Of a stretch of 64,000 nt of DNA, positions 10,521 through 21,401 are shown piece by piece. The notes under the pieces were generated by a model, which had not been told where the DNA came from, did not search any database, and saw only the letters and a program-made list of their open reading frames with translations. Source of the DNA: Akkermansia muciniphila (GTDB lineage Bacteria > Verrucomicrobiota > Verrucomicrobiia > Verrucomicrobiales > Akkermansiaceae); NCBI RefSeq assembly GCF_900184965.1, contig NZ_FXYA01000162.1, forward strand, positions 1-64,000, read 5' to 3'. The translations under genes and the position numbers were made by a program. Positions within the stretch are counted from its first letter, which is position 1. Each line of letters begins with the position of its first letter.

Positions 10521-10556
10521 TTACTGACTGAAATCAGTTGCTGTTTATCTGTACTT

Positions 10557-11261
10557 ATGAGAAAAATCGCCTCTATTTCCATGTTGGCTGTGGTATCCGC
10601 TCTTTCCGCGAGCGCCGCTACTGTATTGTTTGATTTTAACAGTTCCCTGCTTCCGGAACCTCCTGCCAAGACTGTTTCTGTAACGGATTCCGGTTCCGGT
10701 TTTGTTGCAACCTTGGCTACGGCGTCCTCTTCCGCGAATCTGAGTTCTACCTCTTCCGCGGCCTCCGGAGACTGGGTTTCCTCAGGAACTTCTTTTGATA
10801 CGCAGGGATTGGATTCTTTCATGGAAAACAAGGTCTCTTTCGGGGACTCCTGGCAGACCTTCATCTCCGGCCCTAAAGGATCTGCGCTCTCTCTGACTAT
10901 TTCCGGTCTGGTGGCTGGCGCCTCCTACCAGATTGCCCTTGTTACCGGGTGTCCGTTTGAAGGCGCCGGTGCTTGGAATTCCCTGGTAACTTCCAATACC
11001 TACGCCAGCGCGACTCCTTCCATAGGTGCGAACTCTCAGACAATTCAGGCCCGGACTCCTACGGGATACACCCTCAGCAACGTTATCGCCAATGAAAATG
11101 GGGAAATCACTCTGACGGTAAATACGCCGGGTTCCGCCCATACGCCTACATTCAATGCTCTGGCTATTTCCGGAGAAACGGCCAGCGTGCCGGAACCGGC
11201 TACGGCATCCCTGAGCCTGCTGGGGCTGATGGCTTTGATGGCTCGCCGCCGAAGAGCTTGA
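10557..11261 (+). CDS. PEP-CTERM sorting-domain exported protein
   Basis: A 234-residue exported protein. I chose the ATG at 10557 (MRKIASISMLAVVSALSASA) because it starts a typical signal peptide; the frame runs 69 bp further upstream, through the right arm of the inverted repeat, without a plausible leader. The body is Ser/Thr-rich and beta-like. The C-terminus has V-P-E-P-A-T, a short hydrophobic helix and R-R-R-R-A, the tripartite PEP-CTERM signal recognised by exosortase, so the product is probably processed and displayed at the surface or in extracellular material. A terminator follows at 11292. No exosortase gene lies in the window. Confidence 0.88.
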   Translation: MRKIASISMLAVVSALSASAATVLFDFNSSLLPEPPAKTVSVTDSGSGFVATLATASSSANLSSTSSAASGDWVSSGTSFDTQGLDSFMENKVSFGDSWQTFISGPKGSALSLTISGLVAGASYQIALVTGCPFEGAGAWNSLVTSNTYASATPSIGANSQTIQARTPTGYTLSNVIANENGEITLTVNTPGSAHTPTFNALAISGETASVPEPATASLSLLGLMALMARRRRA

Positions 11262-11291
11262 GGACCGTTTTTCCGGCAGTTAAAAATATTG

Positions 11292-11325
11292 TTGCCTGCA
11301 GGATTTATCTTGCAGGCAATTTTTT
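11292..11325 (+). terminator. Intrinsic terminator after the PEP-CTERM gene
   Basis: A 9-bp stem (TTGCCTGCA, 11292-11300, with TGCAGGCAA, 11311-11319) is followed by six Ts. Confidence 0.85.
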
Positions 11326-11338
11326 ATAATCGTCCTGT

Positions 11339-12355
11339 TTGAGAACACCGGGCCGGCCGGAAGACCGTTTTTCTCTGGGAGATTTTTGTTCCTGCGTAAA
11401 TGAGGTTCCAGCTTCTTTGACATTGCGGGAACGTTTTTCATCCGTTACTCTTTGCTCTGCCGTGGAAAGAAATTATCATCATTGCGTGGAACGCAACAGG
11501 GAATTGATTCCGCCGGATACGGATATATTCCGGGTCATGGACGGGGCAGGGGATGGAATCCCCGGTGTCTTTGTGGATCAGATGGCGGACCGTATTCTCG
11601 TTTCCACGCGCGGCTGTTCCATTCCTGCGGACTTGGAAAGCGAACTTCGGGGTACGGGCATGCCTGTATTCCACAAGAAGCTGGAACAAAACCAGAAAGA
11701 AGCGCCTTTCCAAATTGCCGGCCCGGCCCTTCCCCTGCAATTTACGGCCATGGAGCAGGGAGTGCGTTTCAAAATAGACATGGCCGCCGGGTATTCCCAG
11801 GGAATTTTTCTGGATCAGCGCGACCACCGCCGCCGGGTAAGGGAAAGAAGCGCTCCGGGCATGAGGGTGCTGAATACCTTTGCCTATACGGGAGCCTTTT
11901 CCGTTTACGCCGCCCTGGGGGGGGCGCAGACAACCACGCTGGATCTGGCGCAGCCGTGTCTGGACTGGGCCAGGGAAAATTTCATCCTGAACGGCATTGA
12001 CCCTTCCGCTCAATATTTTTGCAAGGGGGACGCGCGCCGCTGGCTGGAACGGTTCGCCAGGCAGGGCCGAACCTTTCACGGCATTATCCTGGACCCTCCC
12101 ACATTTTCCCGGGATGACCGCGGGAAGGTGTTCCGGGTGGAATCCCACTACGGGGAGCTGGTGGCCCTGGCGCGCGAATGTCTGGAACCGGGCGGCTGGA
12201 TGCTGTGCACCAGCAACTGCCGCAAGCTGGGCCACGAGGACTTCCGCAGGATGGTGGCCCAGGCCGTTCCCGGTTTCCGCCTGACCCGTGACCCCATGCC
12301 TCCGGATTTCTCCGGGGAGGATTATTTGAAAAGATTGTGGATAGATTGGAAATAA
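11339..12355 (+). CDS. Class I SAM-dependent RlmI/RlmK-like rRNA methyltransferase
   Basis: A 338-residue protein related to the RlmI/YccW group, which methylates cytosine C5 in 23S rRNA. The N-terminal portion carries the family-typical D-G-x-G-D-G-I-P-G-V-F-V-D segment (about 63-75). A SAM-binding motif N-T-F-A-Y-T-G-A-F-S follows near 178-187, and the motif IV equivalent D-P-P-T-F-S lies near 248. A C-terminal T-S-N-C segment could provide the catalytic cysteine. The usual N-terminal PUA domain is reduced or missing, so substrate specificity is uncertain. The open frame begins with TTG at 11339; the true start may be further in, such as the GTG at 11462. It stands alone between two secreted-protein genes. 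Confidence 0.8.
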   Translation: MRTPGRPEDRFSLGDFCSCVNEVPASLTLRERFSSVTLCSAVERNYHHCVERNRELIPPDTDIFRVMDGAGDGIPGVFVDQMADRILVSTRGCSIPADLESELRGTGMPVFHKKLEQNQKEAPFQIAGPALPLQFTAMEQGVRFKIDMAAGYSQGIFLDQRDHRRRVRERSAPGMRVLNTFAYTGAFSVYAALGGAQTTTLDLAQPCLDWARENFILNGIDPSAQYFCKGDARRWLERFARQGRTFHGIILDPPTFSRDDRGKVFRVESHYGELVALARECLEPGGWMLCTSNCRKLGHEDFRRMVAQAVPGFRLTRDPMPPDFSGEDYLKRLWIDWK

Positions 12356-12451
12356 ATATTTTATGAAAAATTTTCCTCTCTGTGGCTGACGCATTTTATC
12401 CTTTTGAAAATGCTTCCGCTTTGATAGAAAGCCGTCCAATTACTTTTTTCT

Positions 12452-13540
12452 ATGAAAAAACTAGCCTATGTTGCTGGGCTCTTCGCTCTCACGTGTGCCC
12501 CTCTCCTTGCCGCTCTCTATGAGGGGCTGGAGGTGGGAATGGACAAGGATCAGGTGCTGAAAACCCTGAGGCGGAGCAAGCAGCTTGAAGGTCCGCCCAC
12601 GGATGCCCTCCTCGCACGCACCGGACTCAACGGCGTGTTTAAAACCAGGCAGGCCATAGGCGGCCAGACCTTTGCCCTGAACTTTGACTATGACCCCTCC
12701 GGCGGCTTGAGGGCCGTTGTCTTCTATTCCCGGAGCAAGCACCGCGGTTCCGAATATGAAACCAAACTGAAATCCGCCTATAAGGCCCTTCTGGTGGGCC
12801 TGACGGAACAGTTCGGGGAACCGGTGAACATGCCGGAATGGGTGGCCAGGGAATCTCTTCAGGAAGGCCGCATCCAGTACATGCACATGTGGAAGGTATC
12901 TCCCGGCGTTTTCCTCATGTCCGGCCTGGGCAACATGGGAGCCATGGAGGGCTACTTCCCCCTTTTCCGTTTTTCCGGTCCCTCCGGCATGCCTCCCAAG
13001 TCCAAAAGGGACAGGGAGGAACTGAAAAGGGAATGGGCGGCCATCCCGGAATTTCCCGGCTTGAAGGAGGCGGAACTCCACATTTCCGACGCCGTGCTCG
13101 CCATGGGGTCCAAAAAGTATAAAGATGCCTTTGAATGCTTCCAGCAGGCGGCGGAACTGGGCTGCCCCCGTGGCTACTGGGGCATGGCGTTCCTGTATGA
13201 CCAGGGCAAATACGGCGTGAAGAGGGATAAGAAAAAAGCGGAGGAAATGCACCGCAAGGCCGGAGCTGCCGGCTATGCCCCTTCCGCCTCCAGATTCGGA
13301 GCTGCGTGGCCGGACGCGGCGCGGGTTCTGGGACTAACCGCTGCGGAAGCTAGGGAACAGGCCCGCACGCGCCGTCGGGCGGCTGTGGAAGGCTATGCCT
13401 CGGAACAATATAACCTGGGCGTGATGTATCAGACCGGTTTCGGCCTGCCCAAGGACATGGCCAAAGCCCGGGAATGGTTCCAGAAAGCGGCGGACCAGGG
13501 AGACGTGCAGGCTAAAAGCGTCCTGAAAAAACTCCGCTAA
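12452..13540 (+). CDS. Secreted Sel1-repeat protein
   Basis: A 362-residue protein with a signal peptide (MKKLAYVAGLFALTCAPLLA). The N-terminal half (about 25-170) is an alpha/beta domain of unknown function beginning Y-E-G-L-E-V-G-M. The C-terminal half has Sel1-like (TPR-class) repeats. One repeat starts at K-Y-K-D-A-F-E-C-F-Q-Q-A-A (about 215), and another is S-E-Q-Y-N-L-G-V-M-Y-Q-T-G-F-G (about 315), ending A-R-E-W-F-Q-K-A-A-D-Q-G. Sel1 repeats are protein-interaction scaffolds; no catalytic motif is visible. It precedes pgi by 15 bp and could be co-transcribed with it. Confidence 0.72.
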   Translation: MKKLAYVAGLFALTCAPLLAALYEGLEVGMDKDQVLKTLRRSKQLEGPPTDALLARTGLNGVFKTRQAIGGQTFALNFDYDPSGGLRAVVFYSRSKHRGSEYETKLKSAYKALLVGLTEQFGEPVNMPEWVARESLQEGRIQYMHMWKVSPGVFLMSGLGNMGAMEGYFPLFRFSGPSGMPPKSKRDREELKREWAAIPEFPGLKEAELHISDAVLAMGSKKYKDAFECFQQAAELGCPRGYWGMAFLYDQGKYGVKRDKKKAEEMHRKAGAAGYAPSASRFGAAWPDAARVLGLTAAEAREQARTRRRAAVEGYASEQYNLGVMYQTGFGLPKDMAKAREWFQKAADQGDVQAKSVLKKLR

Positions 13541-13555
13541 TTCTTTTTCTAATCC

Positions 13556-15103
13556 ATGACCATCATGAGCTTATACGCACAACAACTCGTTCGCTACCCA
13601 GAACTGGGCATCTCCCTTGATTTTTCCAAACTTCCGCTGGACGATGCGTTCCTGTCTTCCATGCAGGGGCGGATCGACAAGGCGTTTGCCGACATGAAGG
13701 CGCTGGAATCCGGCGCCATTGCCAATCCTGATGAAAAACGCATGGTGGGGCACTACTGGCTGCGCAATTCCTCGTTGGCTCCCACGCCGGAATTGAAGGC
13801 TGCCATTGATGGTCCCCTGGCGGACGTCAAAGCCTTCGGACGGGATGTTCTGGACGGCAAAATAACGCCTCCCCGCGCGGAACAATATTCCGCGGCCCTC
13901 GTCATTGGTATCGGCGGTTCCGCTCTTGGCCCGGAGCTGGTGGCGGACGCCATTCCTGCGGCGGGGCTGGACATGTTCTTTCTGGACAACACGGACCCGG
14001 ACGGCATGTACCGGGTGCTGGAATCCCTCCCTCTGGAAGAAACGCTTGTCGTCGTTATTTCCAAATCCGGCGGCACGCCGGAAACCCGCAACGGCATGCT
14101 GGTGGCCCAGGATTTCTTCAGGAAGAACGGGCTGGAATTCGCTCCCCAGGCGGTTGCCGTCACGGGAGTAGGCTCCCGGCTGGACAAAACGGCTGAGGCG
14201 GAAGGCTGGCTCAAGCGCTTCCCGATGGAAGACTGGGTGGGCGGCCGCACCTCCGTCATGTCCGTGGTAGGGCTGGTTCCCGCCGTGCTTCAGGGCGTGA
14301 ACGTGGATGAACTGCTGGAAGGCGCGCGCCTGATGGACGAAAAGACGCGCCGGGACTGCGTGAAATGCAACGCCTCCATGAAACTGGCGCTGGCCTGGTA
14401 CAAGGCTGCCGGCGGCAAGGGGGAAAAGGATATGGTGGTTCTCCCTTATAAGGATGCCCTGGTGCTCTTCTCCAAATACCTCCAGCAGCTCATTATGGAA
14501 TCCCTCGGCAAACGGCTGGATCTGGAGGGCAACGAAGTCTGCCAGGGCATTTCCGTGTACGGCAACAAGGGGTCCACGGACCAGCATGCCTATGTGCAGC
14601 AGCTCCGTGACGGCGTGAACAACTTCTTCGCCACCTTCATTGAAGTGCGCGAATGTTCCGCGGATGCGGTGGAAGTGGAAGCGGGCGCCACCTGCGGAGA
14701 CTTCCTGCAGGGCTTCCTGCGCGGCACCCGCCAGGCGCTTGCGGAATCCGGCCGTTCCTCCATTACCATCTCCATCCCGGAGGTGAACGCCAAAACGCTC
14801 GGCATGCTGATCGCCCTGTTTGAGCGCGCCGTCTCCTTCTATGCTTCTCTGGTCAATATCAACGCCTATCATCAGCCGGGCGTGGAAGCCGGCAAGAAAG
14901 CGGCGGGTTCCTTCCTGGCCCTGCTGGGCAGGGTGAGGAGCGCTCTGGGAACCGCCCCGGAAACAGCCGCCCAGATGGCTGCCCGGCTGGATGCGGATCA
15001 GGAAGCCGTGTACCATTGCCTCGTGCACATAGCCTCCGGTGATTCCTCCGTCAAGTGGGTGCAGGCTGACTGCGCGGATGAAGACACCTTCTGCAAGGCG
15101 TAA
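13556..15103 (+). CDS. pgi: Glucose-6-phosphate isomerase
   Basis: A 515-residue enzyme interconverting glucose-6-phosphate and fructose-6-phosphate in the cytoplasm (glycolysis and gluconeogenesis). Landmarks are the sugar-phosphate site [11 protein letters not shown] near residue 119, the K-S-G-G-T-P-E-T segment near 168, and the [10 protein letters not shown] region near 338 that carries active-site residues. MTIM is the longest start; a second ATG three codons in (13565) is equally plausible. The gene is followed by a strong terminator. Together with ppdK just downstream it forms a small central-carbon neighbourhood, though the terminator between them suggests separate transcripts. Confidence 0.94.
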   Translation: MTIMSLYAQQLVRYPELGISLDFSKLPLDDAFLSSMQGRIDKAFADMKALESGAIANPDEKRMVGHYWLRNSSLAPTPELKAAIDGPLADVKAFGRDVLDGKITPPRAEQYSAALVIGIGGSALGPELVADAIPAAGLDMFFLDNTDPDGMYRVLESLPLEETLVVVISKSGGTPETRNGMLVAQDFFRKNGLEFAPQAVAVTGVGSRLDKTAEAEGWLKRFPMEDWVGGRTSVMSVVGLVPAVLQGVNVDELLEGARLMDEKTRRDCVKCNASMKLALAWYKAAGGKGEKDMVVLPYKDALVLFSKYLQQLIMESLGKRLDLEGNEVCQGISVYGNKGSTDQHAYVQQLRDGVNNFFATFIEVRECSADAVEVEAGATCGDFLQGFLRGTRQALAESGRSSITISIPEVNAKTLGMLIALFERAVSFYASLVNINAYHQPGVEAGKKAAGSFLALLGRVRSALGTAPETAAQMAARLDADQEAVYHCLVHIASGDSSVKWVQADCADEDTFCKA

Positions 15104-15127
15104 AAAACAGGGCATATAATAGTTCGG

Positions 15128-15161
15128 CGGACGCCTATCCGGTTGGTAGGCGTCCGTTTTT
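15128..15161 (+). terminator. Intrinsic terminator of pgi
   Basis: A perfect 10-bp stem (CGGACGCCTA, 15128-15137, with 15147-15156) has a 9-base loop and is followed by a T tract. About 315 bp of non-coding sequence then precede ppdK; they include an isolated TTGACA at 15360-15365 without a good -10, and a TCGACC/GGTCGA pair at 15392/15432 that might form a leader hairpin. Confidence 0.88.
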
Positions 15162-15476
15162 CTTTTCCGGTCAACCGTGAAAAGAAACCTGCTGCGCTTC
15201 TCTTCCCGGATAATTCCGGGACTGCCGGAAAACAGGAAGCGGCATTGTCCGGAGGAAGAAGCGCCCCCGGACGGGACAGGCTGGAAAAACAGTGTTTCGG
15301 CATGCTTTCTTTCTCCCGAAAACTCTGAAAAATATTTTTGTTTTCCGTACAATTTCGGATTGACAAAGCAAGGGGCTGAAGGCATCCTCATTCGACCCTA
15401 ACTCGCTATTGGGTCTTCTGTTGGCTCCTTTGGTCGATGTTTGGGCAGAATCATTAATTCGACTACAATAATCGAT

Positions 15477-18221
<2,745 letters not shown>

Positions 18222-18246
18222 ACCTTTTTGTTAAGGGTTAATAGAC

Positions 18247-18279
18247 AAGCCCGTGGTTCTCCGGAACCACGGGCTTTTT
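18247..18279 (+). terminator. Intrinsic terminator of ppdK
   Basis: A perfect 13-bp stem (AAGCCCGTGGTTC, 18247-18259, with 18264-18276) has a TCCG tetraloop and a T tail. Confidence 0.95.
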
Positions 18280-18599
18280 AGCGGATGGAATAGCCTTGGC
18301 GGATATGGCTTGAACCTGCGGGCCGATTGTTCCATGCGCGCGGGTGGACATACCTTCATAGTTCTCGCCTTTCCCGGAGGCCGCCAATTTCAATTCCGGC
18401 GTTTTTTATGCCGGAATCATGCTTTCTGGATATTCGAGCATAGGGTTCGGCTTGATGGTTCGAGTATTGATGATAAAGGCTGAAGAAAAATGACCAACAG
18501 TTCTTGCAATCCGGTGCGCTGCCGGATTTTCCATAGTTGGGAATAAACGCCATAGAATCCATTCCGGCTGTTTATTCCGGACAATGAAAACATGGTTTA
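18280..18599. other. Intergenic region without a supported gene
   Basis: These 320 bp separate the ppdK terminator from the convergent aat stop. The only structure I see is a perfect 8-bp inverted repeat, ATTCCGGC at 18393-18400 and GCCGGAAT at 18410-18417, with an A/T-rich loop; related ATTCCGG motifs recur near 18567. Short open frames here lack coding character. Confidence 0.5.
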
Positions 18600-19178
18600 T
18601 TATCCTGCCAGCGCTCGCTTCAGCATTTTCCGGTATTCTTCCGCCGGCACTTCATAGGTTCCGAATTTCAGCAGATGCGGCGTTGTCCACTGGGTATCCA
18701 GGAAAAGGAACTGGTGCGCCCGCAGGTATTGCACCAGGGCCACCAGGGCAATCTTGCTGGCGTCCGTTTTCCGGTGGAACATGCTTTCCCCGAAAAAAGC
18801 TTTTCCCAGGGCTACTCCGTACAGGCCTCCCTGCAGCCCTTCCTCGTCCCAGCATTCCACACTGTGGGCAAAGCCCATCTCGTGAAGCTTGCCGTATGCT
18901 TCTTCAATCTGTCCGTCTATCCATTGTTCTTCCGGCTGGTCCGTCCGGGCGCAGGCATGGATCACCTCCGGGAAAGCGGTGTCCATCCGGAGTTCAAAAG
19001 GTTTTTTATTCAAAGCCCGTTTGAGGCCGTGGGGGATGTGAAAGCGGTCGTCCAGGGGAATCAGGGCGCGCGGGTCCGGTTCGTAAAAGGAGATTTCTCC
19101 CGTTTCCGGGTCCGCCATGGGAAAACATCCCTGGCAATAGGCGGAGAGGACAAGTTCCGGCGTTAATCTGTCATTCAT
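18600..19178 (-). CDS. aat: Leucyl/phenylalanyl-tRNA--protein transferase
   Basis: A 192-residue enzyme that transfers Leu or Phe from charged tRNA to proteins bearing N-terminal Arg or Lys, feeding the ClpAP N-degron pathway. The ATG at 19178 overlaps the mutY stop (ATGA), which fixes the start; the frame is open further upstream but that part is a mutY shadow. Family landmarks are A-Y-C-Q-G-C-F-P-M near residue 13, F-Y-E-P-D-P-R near 30, the G-G-L-Y-G-V segment near 115, and F-F-G-E-S-M-F near 125, followed by D-T-Q-W near 160. It is the last gene of the aroE-mutY-aat operon. Confidence 0.92.
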   Translation of the reverse strand: MNDRLTPELVLSAYCQGCFPMADPETGEISFYEPDPRALIPLDDRFHIPHGLKRALNKKPFELRMDTAFPEVIHACARTDQPEEQWIDGQIEEAYGKLHEMGFAHSVECWDEEGLQGGLYGVALGKAFFGESMFHRKTDASKIALVALVQYLRAHQFLFLDTQWTTPHLLKFGTYEVPAEEYRKMLKRALAG

Positions 19179-20200
19179 CTGATATGGTCCAGCAGTTTGC
19201 CCAGGGCAGGGGAGTTCAGCGCCTTGCGGTCCGGAGAGGCCATAGGCAGACCGTGGATTTTGTCCAGCGGCACGAATTCCTCTCCTTCCCTGAGGAGAGG
19301 CGTATCCGTCACATGGTGGATGTAGCGGGTCACCCTGTAGCGGGTAATGCTGTAGGTCTGTTTCAGGACATGGGGCAGGGAAAGGGTGTGCTCGTCCTCC
19401 CTCTGGGGGAAGCGGTACATGCCGGCATGGCGCTTGCCTTCCGGGCATTTGGCCAGCAGGACGGATTTGCCGCGGATGTAAAGAATGTCGTGATGCTCCA
19501 CCCGGGTGACTTGCGGCTTGGGATTTTTGACGGGAAGCGTTTCCGGCCGTTCCGCGGAGCAGAAGGGGCGCACGGGGCACAGCAGGCAGTTCGGGGAACT
19601 GATACTGCAGCAGGTTTGCCCCAGTTCCATGATGGCTGAATTGAATTCACGGGCATGTTCCGGGTCCACCAGGCTTTCCGCGCGGCTCCACAGGTATTTT
19701 TGGCCTTCCGTGGAATCCACGGGAACGGAATAATTGTCAATGCGGGCCAGGACGCGCGCCACATTGGCGTCTACGATGGGAGCCGCCTTGTTGAAGGCGA
19801 AGGAGAGAAGGGCTCCCGACGTATAGGGGCCGATGCCCGGCAGGCGTTTCAACCCTTCCGCGTTGTCCGGGAACCGTCCTCCGAACTTGTTGACGATTTC
19901 CCTGGCGATGGCCTGGAGGGAGCGCACGCGGCGGTAATAGCCCAGTCCTTCCCAGGAGCGCAGGGCCGTCTGCTCATCCACGGCGGCCAGATGGCCCGGG
20001 GTGGGGAACTGGCGCATCCACCTGTCATATCTTCCCAGAACGGTGGGAATGGTCGTCTGCTGCAACATCAGCTCGGAAACCAGGATGTGCCACGGATCCG
20101 TTGTCCGCCTCCACGGGTAGTCTTTCCCTTCGCGTCTGAACCATTCTACCAGCGCGTTCCGGAAAGCATGGACGTTAAAATGGGAGGTGGCGTCAGTCAT
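19175..20200 (-). CDS. mutY: A/G-specific adenine DNA glycosylase
   Basis: A 341-residue base-excision repair enzyme that removes adenine mispaired with 8-oxoguanine. The start at 20200 (MTDATSHFNV) overlaps the aroE end by 8 bp. It has the E-L-M-L-Q-Q-T segment carrying the catalytic Glu (about residue 42), the helix-hairpin-helix L-P-G-I-G-P-Y-T followed by the catalytic Asp in V-D-A-N-V-A-R, and a [4Fe-4S] site with the exact C-x6-C-x2-C-x5-C spacing near 190-207. The C-terminal NUDIX-like domain that recognises 8-oxoG follows. It is translationally coupled to aat through ATGA. Confidence 0.94.
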   Translation of the reverse strand: MTDATSHFNVHAFRNALVEWFRREGKDYPWRRTTDPWHILVSELMLQQTTIPTVLGRYDRWMRQFPTPGHLAAVDEQTALRSWEGLGYYRRVRSLQAIAREIVNKFGGRFPDNAEGLKRLPGIGPYTSGALLSFAFNKAAPIVDANVARVLARIDNYSVPVDSTEGQKYLWSRAESLVDPEHAREFNSAIMELGQTCCSISSPNCLLCPVRPFCSAERPETLPVKNPKPQVTRVEHHDILYIRGKSVLLAKCPEGKRHAGMYRFPQREDEHTLSLPHVLKQTYSITRYRVTRYIHHVTDTPLLREGEEFVPLDKIHGLPMASPDRKALNSPALGKLLDHIR

Positions 20201-21125
20201 GTTTTTGTTCAAGGGCCCGGCGCATGGCGGAAATATCCGGTTTGACGCCGAACCAGCGTTCAAAGGAGAGGGCCCCCTGGTGAACCAGCATGGAAAGGCC
20301 GTTGGAAACTCTGGCGCCCTGAAAGCGGGCTTCCATCTGGAAGGCATCGTCATGCGTCTGTAAATCGTAAACCAGATGGTGGGCGGAAAGCAGTGCGGGA
20401 GGCACGGGGGAAGGGTCCGTAGGCTTCAGGCCGAGGGAGGTGGCGTTGACGATCAGGTCCGCATCCTCCACGGCGGCATTGAAACGGGGAGTATTGTTCT
20501 GGTGGGCCGCCAGGCGGTCGGAGGCTCCTTCCAGCCTGTGTTCGTCAATGAAGAAGGAACTCAGCCTGTTTTTAAGCTCCTGAAGCTTTTCTTCCGATCT
20601 TCCGGCCAGCGTCAGCCGTTCACAGCGCTGCATGGCGCAGGTGTAGGCCAGGGCTAGCCCGGCTCCGCCGCAGGAACCCAGAAGGGCCACTTTCAAATCG
20701 CGCAAATCCACGGAAAATTCTTCCCGGATGGCGCGGGCGAAACCCGGGCCGTCCGTGTTGAAGCCGGAGACGGAACCGTCCTTTTGAAAGACGAGCGTAT
20801 TGACGGAGCCGGTGACGCGGGAAAGGGCGTCTGTGTCACTGCACAGGGAACAGGCAGCCTGCTTGTGGGGCACCGTCACGTTGGCCCCCGTGAATCCCCT
20901 TTCCCTGAGGAGCCGCACCACCTCCCCGAATTCTTCCGGAGAGGCCTGTATGCGGATATAACGGGCGCGAATGCCCGCCGCGTCCAGCGCGGCCTGCTGC
21001 ATGGCGGGAGATTTGGAATGGGCAATGGGAAACCCGATCACGGCCAGCCTGGCGAGAACGGATTCCCCGGCGTCAAACGGATGTCCTTCATCCACAAGGT
21101 CAGCCAGGGTATAGTAGGGTTTCAT
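20193..21125 (-). CDS. aroE: Shikimate dehydrogenase
   Basis: A 310-residue NADP-linked enzyme reducing 3-dehydroshikimate to shikimate in the aromatic amino-acid and folate precursor pathway. The start at 21125 (MKPYYTLADL) precedes the substrate-site motif G-F-P-I-A-H-S-K-S-P near residue 31. Then come N-V-T-V-P-H-K-Q with the catalytic Lys (about 83), the G-F-N-T-D-G segment, a Rossmann turn G-S-C-G-G-A-G near 150, and the N-A-T-S-L-G-L motif near 226. It is slightly longer than average because of an N-terminal extension of about 25 residues. It heads the aroE-mutY-aat operon. Confidence 0.93.
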   Translation of the reverse strand: MKPYYTLADLVDEGHPFDAGESVLARLAVIGFPIAHSKSPAMQQAALDAAGIRARYIRIQASPEEFGEVVRLLRERGFTGANVTVPHKQAACSLCSDTDALSRVTGSVNTLVFQKDGSVSGFNTDGPGFARAIREEFSVDLRDLKVALLGSCGGAGLALAYTCAMQRCERLTLAGRSEEKLQELKNRLSSFFIDEHRLEGASDRLAAHQNNTPRFNAAVEDADLIVNATSLGLKPTDPSPVPPALLSAHHLVYDLQTHDDAFQMEARFQGARVSNGLSMLVHQGALSFERWFGVKPDISAMRRALEQKHD

Positions 21126-21344
21126 GGAAGATAAAGGTGCGGCTTCAGGCGTATGCGGCGGACTATGAATGAAATGCTGCCGGATTTCAAGGCAAACGCC
21201 TATCATTCCTTTTCCCGCGCTGCGGTTTTTGTTGGCTTCCTTCGGAAGTTTGAGTCTGGGCGGGGCCTGGGCATGGTATGCTGAAAGGCCGTCCGTCTTG
21301 AACGGGGCCTGTACCAGGGGAAAAATCCCTTCTCCGTAAATTCG

Positions 21345-21380
21345 CCGGGCGGAACCCGGCAGCAACCGGATTCCGCCCGG
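21345..21380 (-). terminator. GC-rich hairpin downstream of nrdJ, possible terminator
   Basis: A perfect 10-bp inverted repeat (CCGGGCGGAA, 21345-21354, with TTCCGCCCGG, 21371-21380) lies 22 bp beyond the nrdJ stop in the nrdJ-aroE gap. The minus-strand T tract is not adjacent; a T5 run appears about 15 bp further on. It may instead be a processing or regulatory hairpin. Confidence 0.4.
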
Positions 21381-21401
21381 AAAGAGCGGGTATGGAATGA
21401 T

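Noticed and set aside
18393-18417. 8-bp inverted repeat as terminator of aat
   Set aside because: It lies about 180 bp from the aat stop and is not followed by a T tract on the minus strand.
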